Shown: positions 50,565 through 62,819, numbered from the stretch's first letter. The stretch is DNA of 64,000 bases from Macrotis lagotis (GCF_037893015.1 NC_133662.1:204301696-204365695); one strand, 5' to 3'. Translations and numbers: made by a program. The notes: a model not told the origin generated them from the sequence alone.

Positions 50565-51187
50565 ATACCTAGGATTCATGGTGACCTTATGATATTTTCT
50601 TAGATTTCTTTGTTGTCAAGTCTGTTCTACTTAAGCAGTTGTACATAAGTTATTTTAAATGTATTAAGATATTTCCTTAAAACACATACTTTCTCCCCTA
50701 TTCTATGATCTTCAATTATTTAAATCTGTTTAACTTCTTCTTTGACATTGAAAATACCCCTCATAGTCTCAGGCTTTCTAAAGTTCTGTAAATATGCTTT
50801 CTATTTCTTTAGCACCTGAAGAAGAGTTAATAGCATCTGGTTGGTACTTCATAAATTCTTTTTGGTTGATTTATTCTTCTATTCATTTAAATTTACTGAT
50901 AAAATTTTGAATAGTGCACTGCCAACTATACAGTTCCATAATATATATCTAGATCACTGGTTTTCAAACTTTTTCTCTTCCAGTAAAATCTTTTTTGCTT
51001 TGAGAAATCATGAAAATCAAATTGTTGATTCCTTAAGTTGTCACCAAATAAGGATGTCCCATAAGTGATCCCTCAATATCCATTATCTCAGTCTTGAAAT
51101 ACTACCATTTCTTTTCACCCTCCTCTATGTCCTCATTCTCTTCTTCCTTTACTTCAGGCTTTGTATCACTGAGGATAAAGCTGTCAT
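50565..51187. other. No recognised feature
   Basis: No supported feature. Confidence 0.5.
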
Positions 51188-51462
51188 TGTAGGGCAGTTG
51201 GGTGGTGCAGTGGATAGAGCACTGGCCTTGGAGTTAGTAGGACAAAAGTTTGAATCTAGACTCAGACATTTGACTCTCACTAGCCGTGAGACCTTGGGTA
51301 AGTCACTTAACCCAGATTGCCTCAGATGACTCTGGAAGAGAAAGTGAGGGTGGTGCCTTAGCACAACTCCCCCCGACTAAAATCTAACTCATGTGCTTAT
51401 CATGGCCTCACCCCCCTGATGTCATGGCCTTCTTTGAAATGAAGGACAAACAATATTATGTT
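51188..51462 (+). mobile_element. CORE-SINE with long tail, nearly complete
   Basis: 'agggcagttgggtggtgcag' head, 'aagtcacttaacccagattg' core, then the tail 'gatgtcatggccttctttga'. This copy shows the full family structure. Confidence 0.9.
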
Positions 51463-51599
51463 ATTGTAGTCTGACTGAAAACAAAGTGATTACAGGTAGA
51501 AGTGAGGAAATCTTTAAGTGACACATTCTTTGCCATTCTCTTCTGTGATGGTGATGTGTTCATTTTTTTTCACTAAATTAGACTTCTATAGTCGGGGGT

Positions 51600-52195
51600 T
51601 TTTCTATGACTTTTGTTCCTCATTTTGAACTCTGCTCCTGGGTCACAAGGGGTGTTATTCCAGCTTTCTTCTATTAGGGGAGGGGACTACTCATAGACTT
51701 TCCATGTTGGGACCTCCAATACTAGAAGTTTGCTTTGCCCAGTCTAGTCTCAATGACTAGGCAAAAATTCTGGGACTTACAAATTGCCATTTACACTGGT
51801 ATTAGAGTCCTCCCAGCTGACTCCCTGTGTCCAACCTGCTGAGCCAGAAGATGGGAGCCTAGATTACTGATCTTTGCTATTGCTGAGAGCCTCCCACTGG
51901 CTTCCTCTAAACCCTGCTGCCCAGTTCTCCCTGCACTGTATTCTGCTCCCTGCTCTGAGCAATACTCCCTCCACTGGAGCACACTCTTTTCTGAAGTCCT
52001 TCCAAGGTATCTTAAGCTGGAAAATGTTCTACTCTCTTTTTTGTGGATTCAGTCATTCTAGAATTCATTTAGGAGCTTGAGGAATTGGGCTTTTTTTTTG
52101 TTTTTGTCTTGTTTTTTTCCTGAGGGAAGCTGGGGAGAGTTTAGGAATGCTCCTGGCTTCTCTCCACCATCTCTATTCTGCCTCCCTCTGGGAGG
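51600..52195 (-). mobile_element. L1/HAL1 5' UTR fragment, reverse strand
   Basis: The reverse complement near 52,195 reads 'agagatggtggagagaagcc', the L1-type 5' end also seen at 9,490 and 10,849. GC-richer than its surroundings. ORF1 is not evident downstream, so the copy is truncated at its 3' side. Confidence 0.7.
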
Positions 52196-52254
52196 CATTC
52201 TTTAAAACATTTTGAAAAATTTTCTTTGAAAACAATCTCTCAAAATACATTCTC

Positions 52255-52900
52255 CAGGGTTCAATCAATCAATAAGTAAACATTTAATAAGCATCTACTA
52301 TGTGCCAGCCACTCTACTAAGTCCTTTAGATGCAAAAAGAAGGAAAATAAAATTCTGACTCTTAAAGAGCTTTCAATGAAATGGGGAAGACAATATTCAA
52401 ACAAATATATGAAATGCAAGCTATATACAGGATAAATGGAAAAGAGTTAACAGAGGGAAGGAACTAGAAATAAGAAAGTTGGGAAAGGCTCCCTGTAGAA
52501 GATGAGATTTTGGTTTAAACTTAAAGAAATCCAGTGAGGTTGGCAGGCAGAACAGAAGAAGGTAAACATTCCAGGCATGGGTGACAAACAGAGAGAATGA
52601 ATGGAGCTGAAAGCTAGAATGTCTTATTCATGGAATAACCAAGAGACAAGTGTCACAGGCTGCAGAGAGGTCAGGGAAAATAAGAGTTGAGGAAAAGTCC
52701 TTGGATTTTGCAAATAAGTGATCTTTAATAACTTTGGAGTGCCCAGTTTCATTCAGTGGAATGATAAGGTCTGAAATCCTATTGTAAGGTTTTAAGAAGA
52801 CAGTGAGAGGAATGAATAGATAGGTAAATATGGTTTAAGATGACTTTATCAAGGAACTTATTTACAAAGGACAGAAGGGATAAAATTATAGTTACCAGGG
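52255..52900 (+). repeat. Interspersed repeat, longest copy of the 'caacaagcatttattaa' family
   Basis: Shows 'catctactatgtgccagcca', 'gaagatgagattttggttta', 'acattccaggcatgggtgac' and 'gtcacaggctgcagagaggt' in order. I recognise the pattern as a common marsupial repeat without being able to name it. No coding capacity. Confidence 0.7.
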
Positions 52901-53404
52901 ATGGAAGATTCAAGTGAGTTTTTGTTTATTTGTTTATATTTTCCCTTTCAGGACACAGAGAACATTTGACATGATTATAGGAAATATAAAATGAAGCAAT
53001 AGAGAGGGTAAAATTGAAATAAATGAAGGCATGGGAATGACAAAGACTTTAATTTGTTGGAAGATATGGAATGGACTGGGATCACTTGAGAAAGAAAACA
53101 ATTAAGTTAAAGGATATCAGGCCAATTATTGAAAGCAATTTGCTATATTTATACTAAGGCCATATTTTATAGGTAGTCTCAATGATATTATCCTTTATAC
53201 TTTTTTTTTCATTTTGTCCTCAGAGGTATGGTGAAATTCTTAATCATATAATCCATTTAAATTCAGATGAACTACATGATATTTCTCTGATTTTTGTCCT
53301 CAGAGGCATGTTAAAATCCTTTTTTCAAATATTCTGCTTAAATTCAGATGAATTATATCTTCGATATTCCTCTGATTTATCAGGAATTCCTTGAAAAAAA
53401 TTAA
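52901..53404. other. No recognised feature; short local duplication
   Basis: 53,215-53,300 and 53,295-53,380 repeat an 'attcagatgaa' context with 'tcctcagaggtatg' / 'tcctcagaggcatg', an imperfect tandem duplication of roughly 75-80 bases. Confidence 0.5.
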
Positions 53405-53560
53405 AATAGGGGCAGCTAGGTGGCATAGTGGATAAGGCACCAGCCTTGGAGTCAGGAGTACCTGGGTTCAAATCTGGTCTCAGACACTTAATAATTACCT
53501 AGCTGTGTGGCCTTGGGCAAGCCACTTAACCCCATTTGCCTTGCAAAAAGCTAAAAAAAA
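53405..53560 (+). mobile_element. tRNA-derived CORE-SINE, well preserved
   Basis: 'ggggcagctaggtggcatag' to 'cacttaaccccatttgcctt' plus an A-rich tail. Short repeated 'aaaatag' flanks it. Confidence 0.94.
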
Positions 53561-54059
53561 ATAGTTTAATTTGGTACTATTATTGTTGGTAAAGATTTGT
53601 TGACTCTTAGTGATCATTGCTTTTTAAAATCAATATTCCTAAAATACCTCTTTGGAAATTTGTTTTGTAACTTTATAGCAGACTTTAATATGTCAGTCTA
53701 TAAATATCAAAACCTATTTTTCTTTTTGTCATTTTGAAAAATTATGATTCACAAGAACTGCCCCTTCTCCATCATTTAACTGTGATGCCCTGAAATGCTT
53801 TTCTTACTGTAACCTTCTGTCACATATTCCTTCTATTCTCATTTAAAGGTCAACATGGTCAAAAATCAACTTACTTTTCCTTCTATGACTATAAGAATTT
53901 CAAAAAAGTTATTATTGACTGTTTATTAATTTCCTACCTTAACCTCCATGAAATGGTAAAAGAAGTTTTCTCCTATGCTTATCCATTCCAAATTTTTAAT
54001 TTTCCCATCCTTTAGATCTACATTTATATTGACATATGTGTGTGTGTGAATATCACCAT
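53561..54059. other. No recognised feature
   Basis: A short (TG)n lies near 54,038-54,049. Nothing else is supported. Confidence 0.5.
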
Positions 54060-54370
54060 TTTAGTTTTATGCAGCTGGAAAAAATAATAACCAAATTCAT
54101 GTGAAAGTCAAAAGGCCAAGAATAAAGGAATCAATGAAAAAGTGAAGGAATGTATCCCAGAAATACCAGATTTCAAACTATACTACAGAGTGGTAATCAT
54201 GAAAAAAAATATGAAACTGGCTAAGAAATAGAGTGGTGAATTAGTGGATTAGATTCGTTAGATTATACATAGTAGTACATGATTTTAGTAATTTAATATT
54301 AGATAATCCCGAACATCTAAGTTTTGGGGGTAAAAATTCATCTGACAAAAATTGCTGGGAAAATTGGAAA
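54060..54370 (+). mobile_element. LINE ORF2 fragment
   Basis: Broken translation gives NPEHLSFGGKNSSDKNCWENW, related to the 15,991-16,561 fragment and to the L1 'NKWCWENW' motif. Confidence 0.55.
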
Positions 54371-54374
54371 CTAT

Positions 54375-57060
54375 GGGTAGAGACAAGATGACAACGAAAA
54401 GAAAGTGTCTGCCTGAGCAATCCTAAATTCCTCTCCAAAGAACTTCAAATAATGCCTCAAAATAAATTCTGGAGGTGGGTCAAGACAACTTAGAAGGTTA
54501 ACAGGAAAAGTTTATCACACCAGGGTCATGTTGAAACTCAGTTCAGCAAAGGCTGCTTCAGTACAAGAATCCCTTTGCTGGTGCAAGATTTTATTTCATT
54601 ACCCAGGTTATCATCCTGTATCACAGTTCCAGGACAAAGAGAAGCATTAGCAGTAAAGAATTTGACATTGCAGTGGAAGATGGACCCTGGTCACAGTTCC
54701 AGGGCAGAAAAGAGAGCTTATGATTATTCTCAGACAAGAACACAGTCCAGGAGAATAGTAAACATACTCTCCTTAGATCATACCATTTTAGGAAAATCTG
54801 AATGTTTATGCTCTCCCACAACTAATTTTTGAAATCAGTTGCAAAAAAACCCTTAAATTTAGGATTAGTATATCATGATACCCTGGAAGCAGATTTCAAC
54901 TTTATTATAAAGTTAAAAATAAGAGAAGGGAAAGTATATGGAAAAATAAACAAAAAACAATAAAAAAAAGACCCAGATTCAGAAAGTTACTATGGTGACA
55001 GGGAAGATCAAAACACAAACTCAGAAAAAAAAAAGAACAAAGTCAAAACTGATACATCCAAAGACTCAAAGAAAAATGTGAGTTTATTTCAGGACCTTCC
55101 AGAATTCATGGAAGCGATGAAAAATATTTTCAAAATCAAATAAGAGAGAGAGAGAAAAAAATTGGGGAAATAAATGACAGTGTTGAAAAAAAAGTCATGA
55201 AAAAGAGTTAACAGCTAGGTAAAGAAGGCATAAAATGCTGAAAAAAAATGATACTTTAAGAAACAAAATAATTCAGATGGTTTTTAAAAAAGGCACAAAA
55301 ACCCAATGAAGAAGAGTCTTAAAAAGCAGAATTAGACAAAGATAGGGATATATACAATAATTCACTGATGAGAATTTTTTAAAGTACAGAATTAGTCACA
55401 TGGAAAAAGATGTACAAAAATAAATGAACTGCCTAAAATGTAGTGTTAAAAAGGAGATAAAAAATTCAATGAGGAAAATAATTCTTTAAAATTGGAATTG
55501 GGTAAGTGGAGACTAATGATTTTATATGCATCAAAATATTGCAAGCAGAAATAAAACAATAATTCAAATATCATGGAGCTACAATAAGTACAACACAACA
55601 TGTGACAGCTAATACATTACGTTGAAAGATCAAATGATTGAAATATAATAATATTCCCATGTGAAAGAGGTTAACACTGTAACCAAGAACCACCTATCCA
55701 GCAAAAGTGAATATAATCCTTCAGAGGAAAAAAAATTCACTGAAATGAAGGATTCTCAAGCATTTCTGATAAAAAAAAGTAAAGTTGAATAGAAAATTAG
55801 TCTTTCAAATACAAAGCCCAAGAGAAGAACAAAAAGATAAATAGAAAAAAGAAATGAAAGGGAATTCAATAAGGTTAAACTATTGATATACCTTCATTGG
55901 AAGATTATACTTATCACTCCTAAGACATAGATGTGAGTTGAATAGCAAGAGATAATATCATTAAAAAAATTGAGAGGCTCATAAAAGAAAGGCACTAGGA
56001 AAGGGGGAAAGGGAGAGGTAGAATGGGATAAATCATCTCACAATAAAATAGAAATGAAAGAGCTTTCACAATGAAAGGGAAGTAGTAAGGTGAGTGGGAA
56101 CACTTGATCCATGCTCTCTTTGAAATTTGGTCAAAGTAAGAATAGCATACAGACTTAGTTGGGTATAGAAATTTTTCTTACCCTACAGAAAAGGGAATAT
56201 GAGAAGAAGAAGGGGGGTCTGAATATTGGTGAAGGCCATAGTCAGAAATAAAATACTTTTGAGAATGGAGAGGGAAAAAGGAGAGAGAGTAGGATAAACA
56301 AGGTGGGAATATGATGGAAGAAAATACAATTTTAATCACAATCATGAAAAAATTACATTAGCTTTTTCTGATAAAGGCCTAATTTTTCAAATTTTTAGAA
56401 AACTGAATCAAATGCAAGTCTTTCCCCAATTGATAATTGGTCAAAGAATATGAACAAGCAGTTTTCAGACAAAGTAATCAAAGCTTTGTTTGACCATTTG
56501 GAAAAATGTTCTAAATCTCTATTGATTAGAAAAATGCAAATCAAAGAATTAAGAGATAATATCTCACACCTATTTGAAAGATTGATTTGAAAGAAAAGAA
56601 AAATTACAAATGATAGAGTGAACGTGAGAAGATTGAGACACCAACATATTGTAAATGGAGTTGTGAAATGATTCAATAATTCTTGAGAGGTATTAGGAAC
56701 TATGTCCAGATGGCAATAAAATCATGCTTTTATTCTATGACCCAGGAATAACCCTATTAGGCCTATATCCCAAAGAAGAAAAAAAAAGATGTTATCTATG
56801 TACAAAAATATTTATAGCAGCACTTTTTTGTGGTGTTGATGGATTGAAAATTGAGTATTTGATCATCAACTGGGGAATGACTGACCAAGGTATAGTACAT
56901 GATTGTTATAGAATCAGTGACAGTCAAGATGCCCTCAGAAAAACTTGGAAAGACTTCCATGAACTTATGCAAAGTGAAGTAAGCAAAACCAGAATAGCAA
57001 TTCAATACAGAGAGAGAGAGAGCACAGGTGTGGGATGAATTTGAAATGTATATGATAAAG
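54375..57060 (+). mobile_element. HAL1-like (ORF1-only) LINE
   Basis: The 5' UTR starts near 54,380 ('caagatgacaacgaaaagaa'). Degraded ORF1 (coiled-coil-type repeats 55,120-55,530, C-terminal part to about 55,830) is followed by post-ORF1 sequence, then directly by L1-type 3' end ('ccccaattgataattggtca', 'attttctatgaccc'-like context, 'ctggggaatgactgaccaag'). No reverse-transcriptase region lies between. Frames are broken throughout. Confidence 0.72.
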
Positions 57061-57657
57061 AGGTATAAAAATCTATCTCTCCCCACAGGAAAGCAAAATC
57101 TATCTTACCCTACAGGAAAGGAGGGAAAGTGGATAAGAGAAGAAGATGGAGTGTAGAAGGGAGGACATATTTGGGAGGAGTGTTCAGAGGCAAAGCACTT
57201 TTGAGGAGAGACATGGTGAAAGGAGATAGAGAATAAGATATACGGGGGGTTAATAGAATGAAGAAAATATAATTACAGTAGTAATTGTGAAAAAAAATTT
57301 GAAGCAAGTTGATAAAGATCCCATTTCTCAAACATATAAAGAAATGAATTAAATTTAAAAAAAATGAGATCCATTCCCCAATTGATAAATGATCAAAGGA
57401 TATCCACAATTTTCAGATGAAGTACCACATTTTCCCCCATGTATAAGATGCACTCTTTTTCAAAAAATTTGGGGTCTAAAAACCAAGAGCATTTTATACA
57501 ATTTGTAGATTTATTTACTTACATTTCTTTTTTTTTGCATTTCTTACCAGTATATTAGATTTTGTTTTGCAATGTTCTGCCCAGAAATGGCTTGGAAAAG
57601 ATTTTCATATGGTGCCGAATTCAAGTTCAAAGTGATCCAGTTTGAAAAAGTGAATGG

Positions 57658-57797
57658 AGGGCAGTTAGGTGGCACAGTGGATAGAACACCAGCCCTGGAG
57701 TGAGGAGTACCTGAATTCAAATCTGGACCCAGACACTTAATAATTACCTAGCTGTGTGGCTTTGAGCAAGACACTTTAAACCCATTGCCTTGCAAAA
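57658..57797 (+). mobile_element. CORE-SINE inside the pogo element
   Basis: 'gggcagttaggtggcacagt' to 'cccattgccttgc' plus poly(A). Perfect 13-bp TSDs 'aaaaagtgaatgg' lie at 57645-57657 and 57798-57810. Confidence 0.95.
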
Positions 57798-58085
57798 AAA
57801 AAGTGAATGGAAATTGTGCTGCTAAATGTCAATTTGGTTCTCCTCCAACTGAGAAAATAGACTGGCTCTGGGAAGAAGAAAGCCTACTGAAAGTACCCCA
57901 GAGGAAGAAGATCATGAGAAGCAAGTCAGCCAAATGGCCTGAGTTAGAGAGGGAGTTGAAGAGATGGATTGAAGATCAAAGGGTCTTTGGAATTCTGGTG
58001 TCCACAAAGATAGTTTTCAGCATAAGGTAAAAAGAATTGCTAATGAAAAAGAAGGAAAAAAAATTACTGATCAAAAAGAATTGCT

Positions 58086-58230
58086 GGGGCAGCTAGGTGG
58101 CCAGTCAATAGAGCACTGGCCCTGGAGTCAGGAGAACCTGGGTTCAAATCTGGCCTCAGACCCTTAATAATTACCTAGCTGTGTGGCCTTGGGCAAGCCA
58201 CGTAACCCCATTGCCATGCAAAAACCTAAA
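58086..58230 (+). mobile_element. CORE-SINE inside the pogo element
   Basis: 'gggcagctaggtggccagtc' to 'cgtaaccccattgccatgc'. TSDs are approximate ('aaaaagaattgct' and 'aaaataaattgct'). Confidence 0.93.
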
Positions 58231-59160
58231 AAATAAATTGCTAATGATTTCAAAGAAATATACATTAGTTGCTTCAGGTTCATGAAAAAGAATGGATTAT
58301 GGGTTTATCACACATCCATGCACCAGTCTTGCCCAGGAAGTGAGTGCTTGTGGTCAACCCCAGACCAGAGCACAGGCAGGATAGAGAGACTCTCCTAAGT
58401 CAGTGATTAATCATCAAACACAGATGAGGACAAGCTAAGGGATGGGAGTTTTGACAGTGCTGAGGAACTGAATGAATTTTATGATGAATAAAACTTGAGT
58501 TCAATCAATTTATATAACACATTTTCTTCAAATTTCAGGCTCCAAAATTAAGGTGCATCTTATACATGGGGAAATATGGTAATAAATGCTATCTAGTCAT
58601 ATTAAAAATACTCTAATTCACTTTTGATTGAAGAAATTGACAATTCTGAGATTCTATCTCTTACTGGTTAGATTATCTAATAGGTAGAAAAGGAAAATGA
58701 CAAATTTTGAAGGGGCTGTGGGAAAAATGAGAGAATAATTGACATTTTTGATGGAGTTGTAAACAAAAATATTGTTGATGGAGTTGTAAACTGATTCAGC
58801 CATTCTGTAGAGCAATCTGGAACTATAAAACCACATATACCCCCACTACTAGGCCACTAATAACTCAGATGTACAAAAATATTTATATCAGTCTTTTTTT
58901 GATGGAAAGTATTGAAAGTTGAGGGGATATTCATCAATTAAGGAACAAATTGTGGTATGTGACTATGAAAAAGATTATTGTTCTATAAGAAATGATGAGC
59001 AGGATGCTCTCAGAAAAATCTGGAAAGACTTTCATGAGCTAATGCAATGTTAAATATAACATAGATGAAGTAAGAGCAACTTTGTAAGATAATAAGCTGT
59101 GAATATATTCTTAGCAATAGATTGATCCATGACAATTCTGAAGACTTATAATGTTATTCA

Positions 59161-59857
59161 TTATAAATATAACAGTGAATTCCTGAGGACACTTTGAGAA
59201 CAATACTATTCCCTAACTGCTCACTAAATCAGATTAGACAACTGCTACTACTCCCATCTCCTACAACACCTTCTAGACTATGAGACCTTTCATGATGGAG
59301 CGGTTCTTATTTTAGGTCTATTTTTCTAAGGACTTGTGTAAACCAAGTCTACTTGGTACCCTGAGCAATCTGTCCAAGTCTGAGATTAAGTGGAAACTCT
59401 CTTGAGCTGGAGCACTGCCTTTCTCTTCTACCTTAAGCCCCAAACTTTAGTCTACCAAACAGATTAATTGATTCTTCAGTTCCCTGTGGTATTTGCTGTG
59501 GATCCCCTTTATCCTAGTAGAAACATGTCCATCCCTATCTACAGTGATCTCCATAGTAGATTTGAAAATTAATCTTTGTATAACAAGCAATGAAATCATA
59601 TAAGAAAAGCTTGTTGACTGACTGACTGATTAACCTGAATGTATCAGAAAAAAAGTAACTCAGAATCCCTTAGTCTTGAATTTCTAGTTTAGTTCTGAAA
59701 AGCAAAATTCCTTATTTCATCCTGCCATTACCTCTTTCAGCGGTCATACCACGCATGAGATACTAAAGTAGATGATGAAATAATTCTGTACAGAACCTAT
59801 GAGAACAGAAGAAATATTTGAAGACTGGAGATAGAAAAAATGGTAATTCTGGCATCA

Positions 59858-59895
<38 letters not shown>

Positions 59896-61804
59896 TTTGA
59901 TTTTGAGTTTTAACAACTTCCCATATTTAGGTATTCTCACAATTTTTATTTGTATCTTTCCACATTTAAAACAACCCAATCCTTTGATTTTTGTTGCAGT
60001 TTACAAATTCGTATTTCAAACTACCTTAACCAACCTTTACTAAATGTGATGCCCATCTATATAAGAGCCATTGATGACTTTAATTTATACTTTGCATGTT
60101 GATTTTAACCAAAGTATTTCCACTTTCTTGGTATAATTCAGTGTCTCCTTTATGAGAATGAATAAAGCAGAATAAAAAAATTACAGCTTTTCAAGAAAAT
60201 TGAACATGGGGACCTCATTCAAATTTGTGACTGCCCCTAAAAAAAGATTTCAAAAGTAAACTAATAACTTTAAAACTCATTTTGGCTAAAACAGTGTGAA
60301 CAATTGACAGTCCCCAATGGATTGAATTGTCTCTTCTGGACTTACTGAATATCATTACTTATTTAATAATAATATTAAAAATTCCATCTTCTTTGTTTCA
60401 TAATATCTAAATTTTTGAAATGAAAATTCATTATAGTTTTAAATTGGACCACTCAGAAAAGACTTACTTGATTTTAAACAATAAAATCTTAGCAGGTAAT
60501 TTCTTCCAAGTTCATTGAAAATTATAACACAAAGAATTTAAATTCCTATTTAGTATTTGAGACAGCTTCAAAACTGATCTTCACCATCCTCTGTATGATG
60601 ATTTCATAAGATCTCAATGCCTCTGGTTTCTATTTCTTCTTTCTGGTCAGTAATCTGGGGGGCTGAAAAACTGGAATCATTACCTCTGCCCTGACATTAT
60701 GACAATCCTTCACTGCAGTGTAGCAATAAGGCTTTATGAGCTATGAGTTATTGAATGAGTTATATTAGAAGAGAATCATTTGAATTATAAATATTGCAAA
60801 AGCTGGCAATAGCCAGACCATTGTTCCTTTAGCACTAGCAATTGCTGGCCCATTATACTTCTATAGCTGGCTATTTCTGATCTATAATATTAAAGTTGCT
60901 GAATTAAGTGAGCAATTTAATAAAATGGTAACAGTCCCCCATTAACTGTATCTTTCATAATGATGACCTAGACTTGTACTTTCATGCTATTCTGTAGCTC
61001 CTGATAAACTTTCAGAATACTGAAATTTCAAACTTTTAATACAATTCTACATCCTAGGAACATAAGGAAAAAAGAAGAAATGTGAACTGAGAAATTCCCA
61101 TTATTGAACTTAAGCAGATTAATCTTTAAGTTTAAAAGTTAAAATCTGTATATCCAAGTACAAAGTAAAATCATGAAGCAGATCAGACATAGCATGACAT
61201 AGTAGAAGGAACTAACTGGCTTGGGAAGATCTGGGAAAATTGGGTAAAAAGAGAGCAACAAAATTGATCAAAGAAAAGAGAAAAGTGATGACAGAAATAT
61301 TGAAAAGATCAAGAGTTCCTTCAGGGAAGCATTTTTTTTCATTCACAGTACTTGCCACAGTATGTGGTATATGGTAGATAATGAATAAAATCTTTGGTGA
61401 AGTGAATTGCATGTTAAACATTGAAATAACTATTTTAAAATTTCCACAGTAAATTAGATTTTTTGATATATGCTGTAATTTTTTGTTTTAAAAATACCAC
61501 AGATTAGTGCTATATACTCTATGTTTAGGATCATTTTACATTTGAAAACAATGAAATAAGTATTATGTCTTTCAAAATCTTCTTAAGATGCTATCTGCTT
61601 ATCTTTTGCAAGGTGTATTAACTATAATAATGTCTGAAACTTCACTTTTTGCATTGACCTTAGAGTTTAATATTAGTTTTTGGCAATGGAGCATTGAGAG
61701 TAAAGGAGTTAATCATGTACCACATCATTTCTGATAGCAGCTATAAAAGCTGTGAGGAAGGCAAAAAAGGGGGAGAGGTGATATGTCAAAGGAAAGAGAG
61801 AGAT
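59161..61804. other. Largely unassigned, possible conserved non-coding DNA
   Basis: 2.6 kb with a (TG)n run and no recognised repeat or gene. 60,700-60,960 is the most suggestive conserved-element candidate. No frame longer than 69 codons. Confidence 0.45.
59861..59894. repeat. (TG)17 microsatellite
   Basis: Pure TG run. Confidence 0.98.
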
Positions 61805-61820
61805 AAAGAACATAGATAAG

Positions 61821-62788
61821 TCCCCAATTGATAAATGGTCAAAGGATAGGAACAGATAGTTTTCAAATGAAGAAATTAAAGCTATATATATATATATATA
61901 TGCTCCAAATCACTATTGATTAGAGAAATGTAAATTAAAACAACAATGAGATATCATCTCACACCTAGTAGATTAGCCAAGATGAGAAAAAGGGAAAATG
62001 ATCAATGTTGGAGAGGTATGGAAGGATTGGAACATGGATGCATTGCTAGTAGAATTGTGAATGGATCCAACCTTTCTGGAGAGCAATATGGAACTATATC
62101 TAAAGGACAATAAAACTGTTCATACCCTTTTACCCAACAATTCCAATTCTAGGTCTATATCCAGAAGAAATTATAAAAAATGGGAAAAGTCCTACATGCT
62201 CCAAAATATTCATTAGACCTCTTTTTTTAGTGGCAAAGAACTGGAGATTGAAGGAATACCCATCAATTGGGGAATGGCTAAACAACTTATGGCACATAAA
62301 TACTATGAAATACTATTGTTCTATAAGAAACCATAAATAGTCAGACTCTAGAGAAGCATGAAATGATTTTTAGCATCTGATGCCAAAACAACAATATATA
62401 CAACAACAACAGTATGAGATGAACAAAGTTGATGAAAGCATCTCCTCTTGGTAGTCCAGAGAGCTGGGACAACTATATTTGACTGATTATGAACTATATT
62501 ATCCCCATCCAGAGGAAGAAAAACAAAACAAAACACATAGAAAAAAACATTCTGAATCTGCTGAACAATTTATAAAAATTAACTTTTATGTATCTTTTTT
62601 CCTTAATCCTAATTCCTCATGCAGAAAATTACTAATTTGTAAACATATTTATCAAGATATGTATGCAAAATGCTAATCTGGCAGTTCCCTGCTGAGAGGA
62701 GGGGAGTGGGAATGGAGGGAGGAGGGAAATTTCATAACTTGGAAATATGCATGTGCATATGGATGAAAATAAATAAATAAATTTATAA
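61821..62788 (+). mobile_element. 5'-truncated L1 with perfect TSDs
   Basis: About 1 kb of L1 3' end ('tccccaattgataaatggtc' ... AAAT tail). Perfect 16-bp TSDs 'aaagaacatagataag' lie at 61805-61820 and 62789-62804. A (TA)n run (61,884-61,901) lies inside. No open ORF2 frame. Confidence 0.96.
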
Positions 62789-62819
62789 AAAGAACATAGA
62801 TAAGGATATGAAGGTTATA

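Larger units (their letters stand above)
57560..58495 (+). pseudogene. Transposase remnant, DNA-binding region without DDE domain
   Basis: The reading frame can be followed from about 57,600 (a FKFKVIQFEK-like segment) through the SINE at 57,658 to LERELKRWIEDQRVFGILVS near 57,950-57,995, past the second SINE, to the second HTH (IANDFKEIYISCFRFMKK), and ends with an acidic FYDE-like C-terminus near 58,490. The open part is 57,785-58,030, whose first codons are SINE tail. pogo transposases have about 500 or more residues; less than half is represented here. Confidence 0.78.
57425..58579 (+). mobile_element. pogo/Tigger-type DNA transposon, internally deleted
   Basis: Terminal inverted repeats of about 30 bases pair 'ccatgtataagatgcac' at the left with its complement at the right, with TA duplications at 57423-57424 and 58580-58581, as in Tc1/mariner-pogo elements. 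Transposase remnants are the first helix-turn-helix (NGNCAAKCQFG...EKIDWLWEEE), a CENP-B-type second DNA-binding helix region (KWPELERELKRWIEDQR; FRFMKKNGL) and an acidic C-terminal end ('gaattttatgatgaataa'). The catalytic DDE region between them is missing, so it is non-autonomous. Two SINEs interrupt it. The host LINE sequence continues on both sides. Confidence 0.88.
57061..59160 (+). mobile_element. Second LINE 3' segment, split by a DNA transposon
   Basis: 57,070-57,425 repeats the post-ORF1 segment of the preceding element (compare 56,160-56,480), and the 3' end resumes at 58,582 ('gctatctagtcatattaaaa', 'cacttttgattgaag', 'gttctataagaaatgatgag'). Either a second insertion or a segmental duplication. 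Confidence 0.7.

Noticed and set aside
56724..57038. 104-codon forward frame considered as a gene
   Set aside because: Decayed L1-type 3' end sequence (TLLGLYPKEE, IFIAALF-type motifs), not a host gene.
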